NCBI GenBank assembly: GCA_020048255.1
Contig: JAIFMR010000096.1
Span: 1-13,629 of the forward strand
Origin: Rhodoferax sp.
Lineage (GTDB): Bacteria > Pseudomonadota > Gammaproteobacteria > Burkholderiales > Burkholderiaceae_C
Length of the DNA: 13,629 bases
Direction: 5' to 3'
Shown: positions 1 to 6,883 of the stretch, one piece after another
Numbering within the stretch: position 1 is the first letter of the stretch
How the letters are laid out: every line of letters starts with the position of its first letter
Position numbers and translations under genes: made by a program
Notes under the pieces: generated by a model
What the model saw: the letters and a program-made list of their open reading frames with translations, nothing else
Database searches by the model: none
What the model was told of the DNA's origin: nothing

Positions 1-78
1 GGCATTGTCGAGGTGAAACAGCGGCACGTACACATTCTTGACACTGAAGCATTGCAACAAATTGTCAATCCGAAGTAA
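1..78 (+). CDS. fnr: C-terminal end of an FNR/CRP-family transcriptional regulator (partial)
   Basis: Frame 1 is open from the window edge to a TAA stop and gives 25 residues, including EVKQRHVHILDTEAL. This pattern (a charged 'VxxRHxxILD' strand followed by a short helix with L and V) is the end of the winged-helix DNA-binding domain in FNR-type regulators. FNR proteins use an oxygen-labile iron-sulfur cluster to sense low oxygen and activate or repress genes through TTGATNNNNATCAA sites. The sensory domain and cysteines lie outside the window, so membership of FNR rather than another CRP branch is inferred from the fragment, the convergent cbb3 oxidase locus, and two near-consensus FNR boxes in this window. 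It converges on the FixH-like gene with 53 bases between the stops. Confidence 0.66.
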   Translation, partial: GIVEVKQRHVHILDTEALQQIVNPK

Positions 79-131
79 GTCACAAACCAGTAGTGACCTT
101 GGCCGAGAAAAACCAGATCCGCCAGATAACT

Positions 132-404
132 CTATTTAGGAATCGGTACAACACCTGTTGCCGCGTGATTTCGCGCTTGAAGCGCCGGAGCCCCACCACC
201 CTGTAGCGAGGCCTGACCTTGTTTTTGGCCTCTTTCGAGAATTTGACGATAGGTCTCGTCGGTAACTATTTCATTTGGACTCGACATAGCAAGATACAAA
301 GTGACAAAGCCGGCCACAACCACAATCGCCGGACCAGAAATAATGAGCCATACATGGCCGAACTGCCACCAAGCTTTGGAGTCTTTCACGGGACTGTCTT
401 TCAT
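132..404 (-). CDS. Short FixH/CcoH-like membrane protein, cbb3 oxidase accessory
   Basis: A 90-residue protein with a cytoplasmic N-terminus, an aromatic WWQFGHVWL entry motif at about residues 12-20 and one strongly hydrophobic membrane span at about 18-43. A hydrophilic tail of about 45 residues follows. The WWxxGHVW-ISGP pattern is that of small FixH-family proteins found beside cbb3 oxidase genes. CcoH/FixH is needed for assembly or stability of the cbb3 complex in other bacteria. It is much shorter than typical FixH (around 150-170 residues) and lacks most of the extracytoplasmic domain; the body is intact, so this looks like a short family version rather than a broken gene. The ATG at 404 has a good ribosome binding site (AAGAGG, 410-415). 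It lies 140 bases after ccoP and beyond an intrinsic terminator, so its transcription may be partly uncoupled from ccoNOQP. Confidence 0.68.
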   Translation of the reverse strand: MKDSPVKDSKAWWQFGHVWLIISGPAIVVVAGFVTLYLAMSSPNEIVTDETYRQILERGQKQGQASLQGGGAPALQARNHAATGVVPIPK

Positions 405-457
405 TGAAACCTCTTAGTGATAGTGCGCTGAACAAACAAGGATCAACAGCTATTTCG

Positions 458-492
458 CAAAAAAAATTGGGTGATCCGAGGGACCACCCAAT
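458..492 (-). terminator. Rho-independent terminator after ccoP
   Basis: On the minus strand an 8-bp perfect stem (485-492 paired with 466-473, ATTGGGTG/CACCCAAT) extends inward past one A-C mismatch by three more pairs (475-477 with 481-483), closing on a GAG triloop. Directly after it comes a run of eight T (forward A459-A466, two bases overlapping the stem base). It starts 52 bases after the ccoP stop, so it should end most ccoNOQP transcripts before the FixH-like gene. Confidence 0.85.
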
Positions 493-544
493 CACATGCG
501 GACCATTTTCAAATTTATGACATTTAACTCAACCTGACAACTGC

Positions 545-1447
545 TCAGGACTTGTTTGACAAGCTCCAGATGTAGGATGTCAATACATGGATCTGTGCTT
601 CTGTCAACTTGGCAGCCTGAGCTGGCATCACATTCGCTTTGCCGTTGTTGATCATTTCAATAATTGCTTTTTCACCAAACCCGTGCAACCAGATGTTGTC
701 GGTCAAGTTAGCAGCACCAACCGCTTGCATTCCCTTGCCGTCCGCACCGTGGCAAGCTGCACACACTGCAAACTTTTCCTTACCCAGCGCAGCACGAGCT
801 GAATCATGCGGGCTACCCGATAAACTCAAAACGTACTGTGCGACATTTTTAACATCGTCAGCAGTGCCCACTGCAGCGGCCATCGGAGGCATATTGCCGA
901 CGCGACCCAAATTGAGCGTCTCCTTGATTTTTTCTGGTGTACCCCCGTGCAACCAATCACCATCTGTCAAGTTTGGAAAGCCTTTGTTCCCGTGGGCATC
1001 CGATGCATGACACTGTGCACAATTGTTGCTATACAAACGCTCGCCAATGGCCATCGCCTTGACATCTTTGGCGACATCTTCGGGCTTCATACCTGAAAAT
1101 TTGGCGTAGATAGGCGCCGTTTCTGCATTGCCCTTATCTACCTCAGCCTGGTGCAAGCCCCGAGATGTCCAACCGAACTTGCCAGGATAGCTACCCAAGC
1201 CAGGATACAAGGCCAGATAGCCAAAGGCGAAAACAATGGTAATCACGAAAAGATAGCTCCACCACCTTGGTAGCGGATTATTCATCTCCCGCAGGTCGCC
1301 ATCCCAAACGTGACCCGTGGTGTTATCACTGGCAGTCATGGCTTTGGCTTTACCAGACAAAACCAACAGTACCAAACAGGCGATGATGCTGACAACGACT
1401 ATGACGGAGACATACATTTCCCAAAAGCCGCTAGTGAAATCACTCAT
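545..1447 (-). CDS. ccoP: cbb3-type cytochrome c oxidase subunit III (diheme cytochrome c)
   Basis: CcoP is the membrane-anchored diheme c subunit that brings electrons from soluble cytochromes to CcoO and CcoN. The protein is 300 residues, the usual length. It has two N-terminal membrane spans (about 12-31 and 63-81) joined by the family-typical GHVWDGDLREMNNPLPRWW stretch at 46-63. Two class I cytochrome c domains follow, with heme-attachment motifs CAQCH (143-147) and CAACH (229-233) and probable methionine ligands in NMPPM (185-189) and VMPA (273-276). The ATG at 1447 follows AAGGA with an A-rich spacer. It is the last gene of ccoNOQP, 24 bases after ccoQ, and is followed by a strong terminator. 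Confidence 0.97.
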   Translation of the reverse strand: MSDFTSGFWEMYVSVIVVVSIIACLVLLVLSGKAKAMTASDNTTGHVWDGDLREMNNPLPRWWSYLFVITIVFAFGYLALYPGLGSYPGKFGWTSRGLHQAEVDKGNAETAPIYAKFSGMKPEDVAKDVKAMAIGERLYSNNCAQCHASDAHGNKGFPNLTDGDWLHGGTPEKIKETLNLGRVGNMPPMAAAVGTADDVKNVAQYVLSLSGSPHDSARAALGKEKFAVCAACHGADGKGMQAVGAANLTDNIWLHGFGEKAIIEMINNGKANVMPAQAAKLTEAQIHVLTSYIWSLSNKS

Positions 1448-1471
1448 TTTTTTTCCTTATCAGTATGTGAA

Positions 1472-1615
1472 TCAGTCTTGCTTGAAAGGCAGCTGAGCTG
1501 CCTCATCAAAAGCGGCTGAATTTTTGCGGGAGTAGGCCCAAACGATTATTCCGATAAAGGTCACCAAGCTCAAAACAGTGACCAAAGAGCGCCCAGCGTT
1601 TAAATCAAATTCCAT
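1472..1615 (-). CDS. ccoQ: cbb3-type cytochrome c oxidase subunit CcoQ
   Basis: A 47-residue open frame in the gap between ccoO and ccoP, easily missed because of its length. It starts MEFDLNAGRSLVTVL and has one membrane span at about residues 10-28 ending in WAYSRKN, then a short polar tail with AAQLPF. This is the normal size and shape of CcoQ, the small single-span subunit that stabilises association of CcoP with the CcoNO core. The ATG at 1615 is preceded by CAGGG six bases upstream and lies 11 bases after the ccoO stop. Position within ccoNOQP and the W-x-Y-S motif after the span support the call. Confidence 0.93.
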   Translation of the reverse strand: MEFDLNAGRSLVTVLSLVTFIGIIVWAYSRKNSAAFDEAAQLPFKQD

Positions 1616-1626
1616 GTTAAACCCTG

Positions 1627-2253
1627 TTATTTGACGAGAGTGCCCAAGCCTTGGAGGTAGGCCACCATGGCATCCATTTCAGTTTTACCTTTGACTGCCT
1701 CAGTTGCACCAGCGATGTCAGCATCCGTGTAGGGAACACCCACTTTGCGCAATGCAGCCATGTGGCTGGGGAGACTTGCCCCGTCAACTGCAGCTGTCAT
1801 CAACCAAGGATAGGCCGGCATGATCGACTCTGGAACCAAGTCACGAGGATTATTCAAGTGCGTGATTTGCCACTGATCGCTGTATTTACCGCCAATTCGG
1901 TGTAGATCTGGACCTGTTCGTTTACTGCCCCATTGAAAGGGATGATCGTAAACAAATTCACCAGCCATCGAGTAGTGGCCATACCGCAGGGTTTCAGCGC
2001 GGAAGGGACGAATCATTTGTGAGTGGCAGTTATAGCAACCTTCACGCTGATAAATATCCCGACCCGCCAACTCCAGCGCTGGGTAAGGCTTCAGACCAGC
2101 CACAGGCTGAGTGGTAGATTTTTGAAAAAACAAGGGAACAATTTCAAGCAATCCACCAACGGACAGCACGAGCAAAATCAAAACGATCATCAGCCCGTTG
2201 TTAGTTTCGATGGAGCTGTGAGAAAAGCCACCACTAGAGTTTGAATTAGACAT
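1627..2253 (-). CDS. ccoO: cbb3-type cytochrome c oxidase subunit II (monoheme cytochrome c)
   Basis: CcoO is the monoheme c subunit that passes electrons from CcoP to the CcoN catalytic core. The 208-residue protein has one N-terminal membrane anchor (about 20-43, LMIVLILLVLSVGGLLEIVP) and an extracytoplasmic cytochrome c domain. The heme-attachment motif CYNCH is at 73-77, in the family signature REGCYNCHSQMIRPFR. The axial methionine is M145 in SIMPAYPWL. RYGHYSMAGE and GSKRTGPDL are also CcoO hallmarks. The ATG at 2253 lies 12 bases after the ccoN stop, and the ccoN TGA is part of its TGAGGA ribosome binding site, which suggests translational coupling. Confidence 0.97.
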   Translation of the reverse strand: MSNSNSSGGFSHSSIETNNGLMIVLILLVLSVGGLLEIVPLFFQKSTTQPVAGLKPYPALELAGRDIYQREGCYNCHSQMIRPFRAETLRYGHYSMAGEFVYDHPFQWGSKRTGPDLHRIGGKYSDQWQITHLNNPRDLVPESIMPAYPWLMTAAVDGASLPSHMAALRKVGVPYTDADIAGATEAVKGKTEMDAMVAYLQGLGTLVK

Positions 2254-2265
2254 AGTTATTGGTCC

Positions 2266-3708
2266 TCAGGCGTGTGCAGGAACTGCGGGGATGTTGACAG
2301 TGACCGACCTACCGCTAGTAGCCGTCATGATTGTGTTCCAGAGCATTACAACCATGCCTGTTAAGTACAACAAGCCACCCACCAAGCGAAGAACATAAAA
2401 CGGATAGCTTGCTTTAACGGACTCAACAAAGGTGTAAGTCAAAGTGCCGTCCGCATTGATGGATCTCCACATCAAACCTTGCATCACGCCGGCAATCCAG
2501 AGCGCCGCAATATACAAAACGATACCGATGGTTGCGGTGTAGAAGTGAAATTCAATCGCTCTTACGCTGTGCATTTGTTTCTGACCGAACAGGCGAGGGA
2601 TCAAATAGTACAAAGAACCCATGGTCACCAAACCGACCCAACCCAAAGCACCAGAGTGCACATGACCAACAGTCCAATCTGTGTAATGAGACAGCGCATT
2701 CACAGTTTTGATCGACATCATTGGACCTTCGAAGGTCGACATGCCGTAAAAAGACAGAGACACGATCAAGAAACGCAGAATTGGATCATCACGCAGTTTG
2801 TGCCATGCACCAGACAAAGTCATGATGCCATTGATCATGCCACCCCAGCTAGGCGCCAACAGAATCAGAGAGAACACCATACCAACAGACTGCGTCCAAT
2901 CAGGCAAGGCTGTGAAATGCAGATGGTGAGGACCCGCCCACATATAAGTGAAAATCAGCGCCCAGAAGTGAACAATCGACAAACGATAAGAATAGACCGG
3001 ACGCTCGGCCTGTTTCGGGATGAAGTAGTACATCATCCCCAGGAAGCCCGCTGTCAGGAAAAATCCAACAGCATTGTGACCATACCACCACTGCACCATG
3101 GCATCCTGCACACCTGCGTATGCAGAATACGACTTCATACTATCCAAGCCGACCGGCATCGCAGCGCTGTTAACTAAATGCAGCAGGGCGACAGCCAAAA
3201 TAAATGCACCGAAAAACCAATTTGCCACGTAAATGTGCTTAACTTTACGGGTACCCACCGTACCAAAAAACACGATCGCATAGGAAACCCAAACCAGCGT
3301 AATCAGGATGTCAATAGGCCACTCTAGCTCAGCATACTCTTTAGCTGAGGTGTAACCAAGTGGCAACGACAAGGCTGCAGCAACGATGACCACTTGCCAA
3401 CCCCAAAAAGTAAACGCAGCCAGCTTTTCGGCGAACAGACGCACCTGACAAGTGCGCTGAACCACGTAATACGATGTCGCAAACAGACCACAACCACCAA
3501 ATGCGAAAATCACTGCATTGGTGTGCAGCGGACGCAATCGACCGAAGGATAAAAACGAAATACCCAAGTTGAGCTCTGGCCAGGCCAACTGGGCGGCGAT
3601 GATCACGCCAACCAGCATACCGACCACACCCCAAACAACGGTCATGATGGCAAACTGCCTAACGACTTTGTCGCTATACGTAGTAGCCTGCGAATTTAAA
3701 AATGCCAT
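2266..3708 (-). CDS. ccoN: cbb3-type cytochrome c oxidase subunit I (catalytic)
   Basis: CcoN is the heme-copper core that reduces oxygen to water at the high-spin heme b3/CuB site and pumps protons, with high oxygen affinity. The 480-residue protein has about 12 hydrophobic spans. Visible ligands, numbered from the chosen ATG, are H62 in RPLHTNAVIF (low-spin heme), H211 in WWYGHNAVGFF (CuB) with Y255 in FTYMWAGPHHLHF as the expected cross-linked tyrosine, H261 and H262 (CuB), and H349 and H351 in VGHVHSGALGW (heme b3 and low-spin heme). An upstream GTG at 3714 is in frame, but the ATG at 3708 is preferred because GAGGTGA then forms a well-placed ribosome binding site. It is the first gene of ccoNOQP, with an FNR-type promoter in the 90-base gap after ccoS. 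Confidence 0.97.
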   Translation of the reverse strand: MAFLNSQATTYSDKVVRQFAIMTVVWGVVGMLVGVIIAAQLAWPELNLGISFLSFGRLRPLHTNAVIFAFGGCGLFATSYYVVQRTCQVRLFAEKLAAFTFWGWQVVIVAAALSLPLGYTSAKEYAELEWPIDILITLVWVSYAIVFFGTVGTRKVKHIYVANWFFGAFILAVALLHLVNSAAMPVGLDSMKSYSAYAGVQDAMVQWWYGHNAVGFFLTAGFLGMMYYFIPKQAERPVYSYRLSIVHFWALIFTYMWAGPHHLHFTALPDWTQSVGMVFSLILLAPSWGGMINGIMTLSGAWHKLRDDPILRFLIVSLSFYGMSTFEGPMMSIKTVNALSHYTDWTVGHVHSGALGWVGLVTMGSLYYLIPRLFGQKQMHSVRAIEFHFYTATIGIVLYIAALWIAGVMQGLMWRSINADGTLTYTFVESVKASYPFYVLRLVGGLLYLTGMVVMLWNTIMTATSGRSVTVNIPAVPAHA

Positions 3709-3730
3709 GTTCACCTCTTCTCAGTTTATT

Positions 3731-3779
3731 CCATCGGATTTTGAACGATCCGACCCACAACCGATTTGACCCAAATCAA
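3731..3779 (-). promoter_or_regulatory. FNR-dependent promoter of ccoNOQP
   Basis: The FNR box is at 3766-3779. Read on the coding strand it is TTGATTTGGGTCAA, one mismatch from TTGATNNNNATCAA. A -10-like CAAAAT (4 of 6 matches) is at 3743-3738, predicting a start near 3731. The box centre (3772.5) would then be about 41.5 bases upstream, the spacing of class II FNR activation. The resulting leader to the ccoN ATG is about 22 bases and keeps the ribosome binding site. Confidence 0.82.
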
Positions 3780-3798
3780 ATCGTTCCCAAAAATCTTA

Positions 3799-3933
3799 TC
3801 AATCCTTAAGAATTCGCGAGCCCTCCTGATCGATGTCGTCGAATTGTCCTCGATGAATCGCCCACCAGACGCCACCGATGATAAAGAAAACTAACACCAC
3901 GGAAAGTGGCACCAGCAAATAGAGAATATCCAT
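3799..3933 (-). CDS. ccoS: cbb3 oxidase maturation protein CcoS
   Basis: A 44-residue protein starting MDILYLLVPLSVVLVF, with one membrane span (about residues 4-23), a WWAIHRGQFDD motif at 23-33 and an acidic tail. The span followed by W-x-x-x-x-GQFDD is the signature of CcoS, a small membrane protein needed for cofactor insertion into cbb3 oxidase. Its ATG shares one base with the ccoI stop (TGATG at 3935-3931), so it is co-transcribed and probably translationally coupled with ccoI. A possible ribosome binding site, AAGGG, lies in the end of ccoI (3942-3946). The ccoNOQP promoter follows directly. Confidence 0.94.
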   Translation of the reverse strand: MDILYLLVPLSVVLVFFIIGGVWWAIHRGQFDDIDQEGSRILKD

Positions 3934-6278
3934 CAGAGCAACCCTTCATCACTTCCTTGGCGAGACAAGCGCAAGGCGTTGAGCACGACCAGCAAAGAGC
4001 TGCTGGCCATACCGATACCGGCAAGCCACGCAGGCAACATGCCAAGCACCGCCAGCGGCACACAAACTGAGTTGTAAATGGCCGCCCACCATAGATTTTG
4101 CCTGACCACCGCCATGGTCCGCTTTGCCAAACCAATCGCTTGTGCCACATCCATCAGACGACTCCCTGAGACCAAAAAGTCAGCCTGCGCCTGCGCCAAC
4201 GGAACCGCTTGACCGAAGGCAAAAGAAACATGTGCGCCAGCTAAAACCGGACCATCATTCAGGCCATCCCCGACCACGGCGACCTTGCGACCCCGCAACT
4301 GCGCATCACGCAAAAAATCCAGCTTATCCTGCGGCGAGCACTGCCCTTGGACCGCCGAAATACCCACCAAACGAGCCACACGCTGTGCCGCCTCACGGGC
4401 ATCACCAGACAACAAATGAACATCCAGTCCACTTTCTTTCAATACGGCGACAGTGGCAGTTGCATCCGGACGAACATCTTCTTGAAGCTCAAAAGTGGCC
4501 AGCCAATGATCATCGAGGCTTAAGAAAACCAGTGACCCGCTGGTCTCGTCCCGCTCGACTCCGCAATACTCAGCAGAACCCAAGCGCAATTCAGCAGCGC
4601 CCTGATCGCGGCCCTCAAGAATAATCTTTGCTTGCAAACCTTGACCTGGCGTTTCAAACACATCCGAAACCACACACTGATCCATCAAGCCAGTTTGACT
4701 CGCTGCATGCACCAAAGCTCGGGATGCTGGATGAAGCGAGTGCTGAGCAACCGCGGCCGCCATCGCCAGAGCGTGCTGCGGGTCAATGCCATCACGAACC
4801 GAGGTTTCTCCCAGAACCATCGCGTCGCGTGTCAGTGTGCCCGTTTTGTCAAACATGACGGTGTCGATGGCAGCCAGCGCCTCGAAGGCATCCAATCGCC
4901 TCACCAAAACGCCCTTTTGGGCCAAGGCTCCCGCAGCAGACAACATGGCCGCAGGCGTTGCCAGCGACAAGGCACAGGGACAAGTCACCACCAAAACAGA
5001 AACAGCGACCATCAAAGCCCGCTCGGGGTCGGTGCTCCACCAATACGCACAAGACAAGCCAGCGGCAATCAGCACACCAATTAAAAACGGCTTGGCAATA
5101 GTGTCCGCCAGTTTGGCCAAATGCGGCTTGGATGTAGATGCACTTTCCATCAAGCTGACAATCTGGGCAAAACGTGTTTGTTCACCCAATCGCTCAACCC
5201 GAACCAACACCGCTGCGCTCAGGTTATGACTGCCTGAAATCACTTCTTCCCCCGTATGCCGCACCACTGGCCGAGATTCTCCGGTCAACAAAGCTTCATC
5301 GACTGAAGTCTGTCCTCGCACCACTACGCCATCTGCTGGAAACACTTCGCCAGGCAAGACGCGGATCACGTCTGCCGCCTGCAGCCTTCGGACCGATACA
5401 CGCTCAAACTGACCATCGGCCTTTTGTCTGGCGATGCTGTCTGGCAATCGATTCATCAAGGCCTCCAGCGCACCGGCGGTGCGGTCACGCAGCCGCAATT
5501 CAAACCAGCGACCACCCAGCAGAAAAAAAACAAACATCGTCAGCGAATCAAAATAAACCTCACGGCCAAACACGCCAGCCGGATCAAATGTGCCAGCTGT
5601 ACTCACTACAAACGTGATGAGCATGCCCAAAGCCACTGGCAAGTCCATGCTGATTCGTCGATGCACGATGTCTCGCCAGGCACTGCTAAAAAATGGACCA
5701 CATGAAAAAAAGATCACAGGAAGTGTCAGAACCCAGGATGCCCAGCGCAACAGTTGCTCCATTTCCATGGTCAGATCACCGGGCTTGGCGACATACGCTG
5801 GGTAGGCGTACATCATTACCTGCATCATGCACAGGCCAGCCACCATCATTCGCCAAAGGGCCTTGCGTGACTCAGCCTGGCGCCGCGCCCGCGCAAAGGC
5901 GTCATTTGCCGGAACCGCCCTGTAGCCTGACTCGCGTACCGCTTGCATCCAGCGCGAAGGGGCTACCGAAGAGGACTCCCAGACCACGCGCGCACGCTGA
6001 CTCCCCGCACTCACCTCTGCAGAAACAACACCAGGCACACTTTTGAGGGCATCTTCAACAGTCAGCGAGCAGGCCGCACAGTACATGCCCTCAATCATCA
6101 CGTTGGACTCCCAACACCCGTGGCCGGCAGCATCTGGCCGACTGAACGCTGACCACTCCCGCTCATCATCGAGCAATTGCAGCACTTCAAGAGAATCTTC
6201 CTGAAGTTGCACCGGAGGTTCGGACACACCAGGGTCTCCAGAATCGGAATGAGCAACAAGAGGACTGGATTGAGACAT
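3933..6278 (-). CDS. ccoI: Copper-translocating P1B-type ATPase for cbb3 oxidase assembly
   Basis: CcoI (also FixI/CopA2/CtpA) is an inner-membrane copper-exporting ATPase that supplies copper for the CuB centre of CcoN. The protein is 781 residues from the chosen ATG. It has a heavy-metal-associated domain with GMYCAAC (copper-binding cysteines 67 and 70), membrane spans from about 140 on, and an actuator TGES at 332-335. The intramembrane CPC copper motif is at 433-435, the phosphorylation site DKTGTLT at 477-483 (Asp477), the P1B HP dipeptide in HSLHPAS at about 516, and GDGLNDGP at 670-677. The frame also opens ten codons upstream at a TTG (6308), but that would start 6 bases from the FNR box, so ATG 6278 is preferred although its ribosome binding site is weak. 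It overlaps ccoS by one base. Confidence 0.92.
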   Translation of the reverse strand: MSQSSPLVAHSDSGDPGVSEPPVQLQEDSLEVLQLLDDEREWSAFSRPDAAGHGCWESNVMIEGMYCAACSLTVEDALKSVPGVVSAEVSAGSQRARVVWESSSVAPSRWMQAVRESGYRAVPANDAFARARRQAESRKALWRMMVAGLCMMQVMMYAYPAYVAKPGDLTMEMEQLLRWASWVLTLPVIFFSCGPFFSSAWRDIVHRRISMDLPVALGMLITFVVSTAGTFDPAGVFGREVYFDSLTMFVFFLLGGRWFELRLRDRTAGALEALMNRLPDSIARQKADGQFERVSVRRLQAADVIRVLPGEVFPADGVVVRGQTSVDEALLTGESRPVVRHTGEEVISGSHNLSAAVLVRVERLGEQTRFAQIVSLMESASTSKPHLAKLADTIAKPFLIGVLIAAGLSCAYWWSTDPERALMVAVSVLVVTCPCALSLATPAAMLSAAGALAQKGVLVRRLDAFEALAAIDTVMFDKTGTLTRDAMVLGETSVRDGIDPQHALAMAAAVAQHSLHPASRALVHAASQTGLMDQCVVSDVFETPGQGLQAKIILEGRDQGAAELRLGSAEYCGVERDETSGSLVFLSLDDHWLATFELQEDVRPDATATVAVLKESGLDVHLLSGDAREAAQRVARLVGISAVQGQCSPQDKLDFLRDAQLRGRKVAVVGDGLNDGPVLAGAHVSFAFGQAVPLAQAQADFLVSGSRLMDVAQAIGLAKRTMAVVRQNLWWAAIYNSVCVPLAVLGMLPAWLAGIGMASSSLLVVLNALRLSRQGSDEGLL

Positions 6279-6313
6279 GGGCCCGAGAGTAACGTTCTGC
6301 CAAAACAAAATAC

Positions 6314-6361
6314 CTGATCTAAATCAAGACGCACCCAAAGTATAAAGTTATGCTGAAACTT
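6314..6361 (+). promoter_or_regulatory. FNR-type promoter of the universal stress protein gene
   Basis: The 14-base element CTGATCTAAATCAA at 6314-6327 is one mismatch from TTGATNNNNATCAA. A -10-like TATGCT (4 of 6) is at 6349-6354, predicting a start near 6361. The box centre is then about 40-41 bases upstream, fitting class II activation toward usp. The box is palindromic and lies in the divergent ccoI/usp gap, so an effect on ccoI is possible, but the minus-strand equivalent has only a poor -10 and would start transcription at the ccoI ATG itself. Confidence 0.72.
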
Positions 6362-6381
6362 CAAACTTAAAGGAGAACATC

Positions 6382-6825
6382 ATGTACGAAAAGATACTTG
6401 TTGCAACAGACGGCTCCAACCTGTCAAAAAAAGCCATCAGCGCAGCCATTTCACTGGCCGCCTTGACCGGCGCAAGCCTGGTCGCCATCAAGGTTGTTCC
6501 CCGTTATCCACAAAGCTACTTTGAGGGAGGACTGGCCCTGCAAGCAGCAGAAGTTGGACGTATTGAAAAGCAATGGGCCGAGGAAGGACAAGCTGTCGTC
6601 GACGAGGTCAAAAAAACGGCTGAATTGCAAGGCGTCAAAACCCGAGCCCTCACCATCAAATCAGACATCGTCTCGGACGCCATCATTGCCGCTGCCAAAA
6701 AGCACAAATGCGATCTGATCGTGATGGCCTCACATGGCCGCAAAGGCGTTAAGCGATTGCTGTTGGGTAGCGAAACCCAACAAGTCCTGACCCATTCTCA
6801 CATCCCGGTGCTGGTTCTGAGATAA
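6382..6825 (+). CDS. Universal stress protein, UspA family
   Basis: A single-domain 147-residue Usp, the usual length. It begins MYEKILVATDGS, where D10 is the conserved acidic residue near the adenine pocket, and ends with the nucleotide-binding loop MASHGRKGVKRLLLGSETQ. The G-x-x-G (119-122) followed by G-S (129-130) matches the ATP-binding subgroup. It ends IPVLVLR, a typical C-terminal strand. Usp proteins support survival under energy limitation and low oxygen; the exact role here cannot be read from sequence. AAAGGAG ends 6 bases before the ATG. An FNR-type promoter upstream suggests induction at low oxygen, as known for Anr/FNR-controlled usp genes in other proteobacteria. It is divergent from ccoI and convergent with the HD-GYP regulator. 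Confidence 0.94.
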   Translation: MYEKILVATDGSNLSKKAISAAISLAALTGASLVAIKVVPRYPQSYFEGGLALQAAEVGRIEKQWAEEGQAVVDEVKKTAELQGVKTRALTIKSDIVSDAIIAAAKKHKCDLIVMASHGRKGVKRLLLGSETQQVLTHSHIPVLVLR

Positions 6826-6837
6826 ATCCGGCTCTAG

Positions 6838-6872
6838 CCCTTAGCTGTCAAGGGAATTTAGCTATTATTTTT
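6838..6872 (+). terminator. Possible weak terminator after usp
   Basis: A 5-bp stem CCCTT (6838-6842)/AAGGG (6850-6854) with a 7-base loop begins 12 bases after the usp stop. A T-rich tail TTATTTTT (6865-6872) follows, but 10 bases after the stem, which is further than usual. Read as weak or only partly functional. Confidence 0.3.
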
Positions 6873-6883
6873 GCGAACAGGGT

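Noticed and set aside
79..97. GTCAC/GTGAC inverted repeat just after the FNR-type stop
   Set aside because: The stem is only five pairs and there is no T tail, too weak to call a terminator.
417..446. Promoter-like TTGATC and TATCAC, 18 bases apart, upstream of the FixH-like gene
   Set aside because: The predicted start would fall within the ribosome binding site at 410-415, so transcripts would lose it.
2479..3177. Open frame of 232 codons antisense to ccoN
   Set aside because: The opposite strand is unmistakably ccoN with all heme and copper ligands; the antisense product is rich in H, R and Q and resembles no known family.
3709..3714. GTG start for ccoN at 3714
   Set aside because: The GTG is part of the GAGGTGA ribosome binding site that is correctly spaced for ATG 3708.
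6279..6308. TTG start for ccoI at 6308, adding ten residues
   Set aside because: It would leave only a few bases to the FNR box and no ribosome binding site; ATG 6278 begins a more typical N-terminus.
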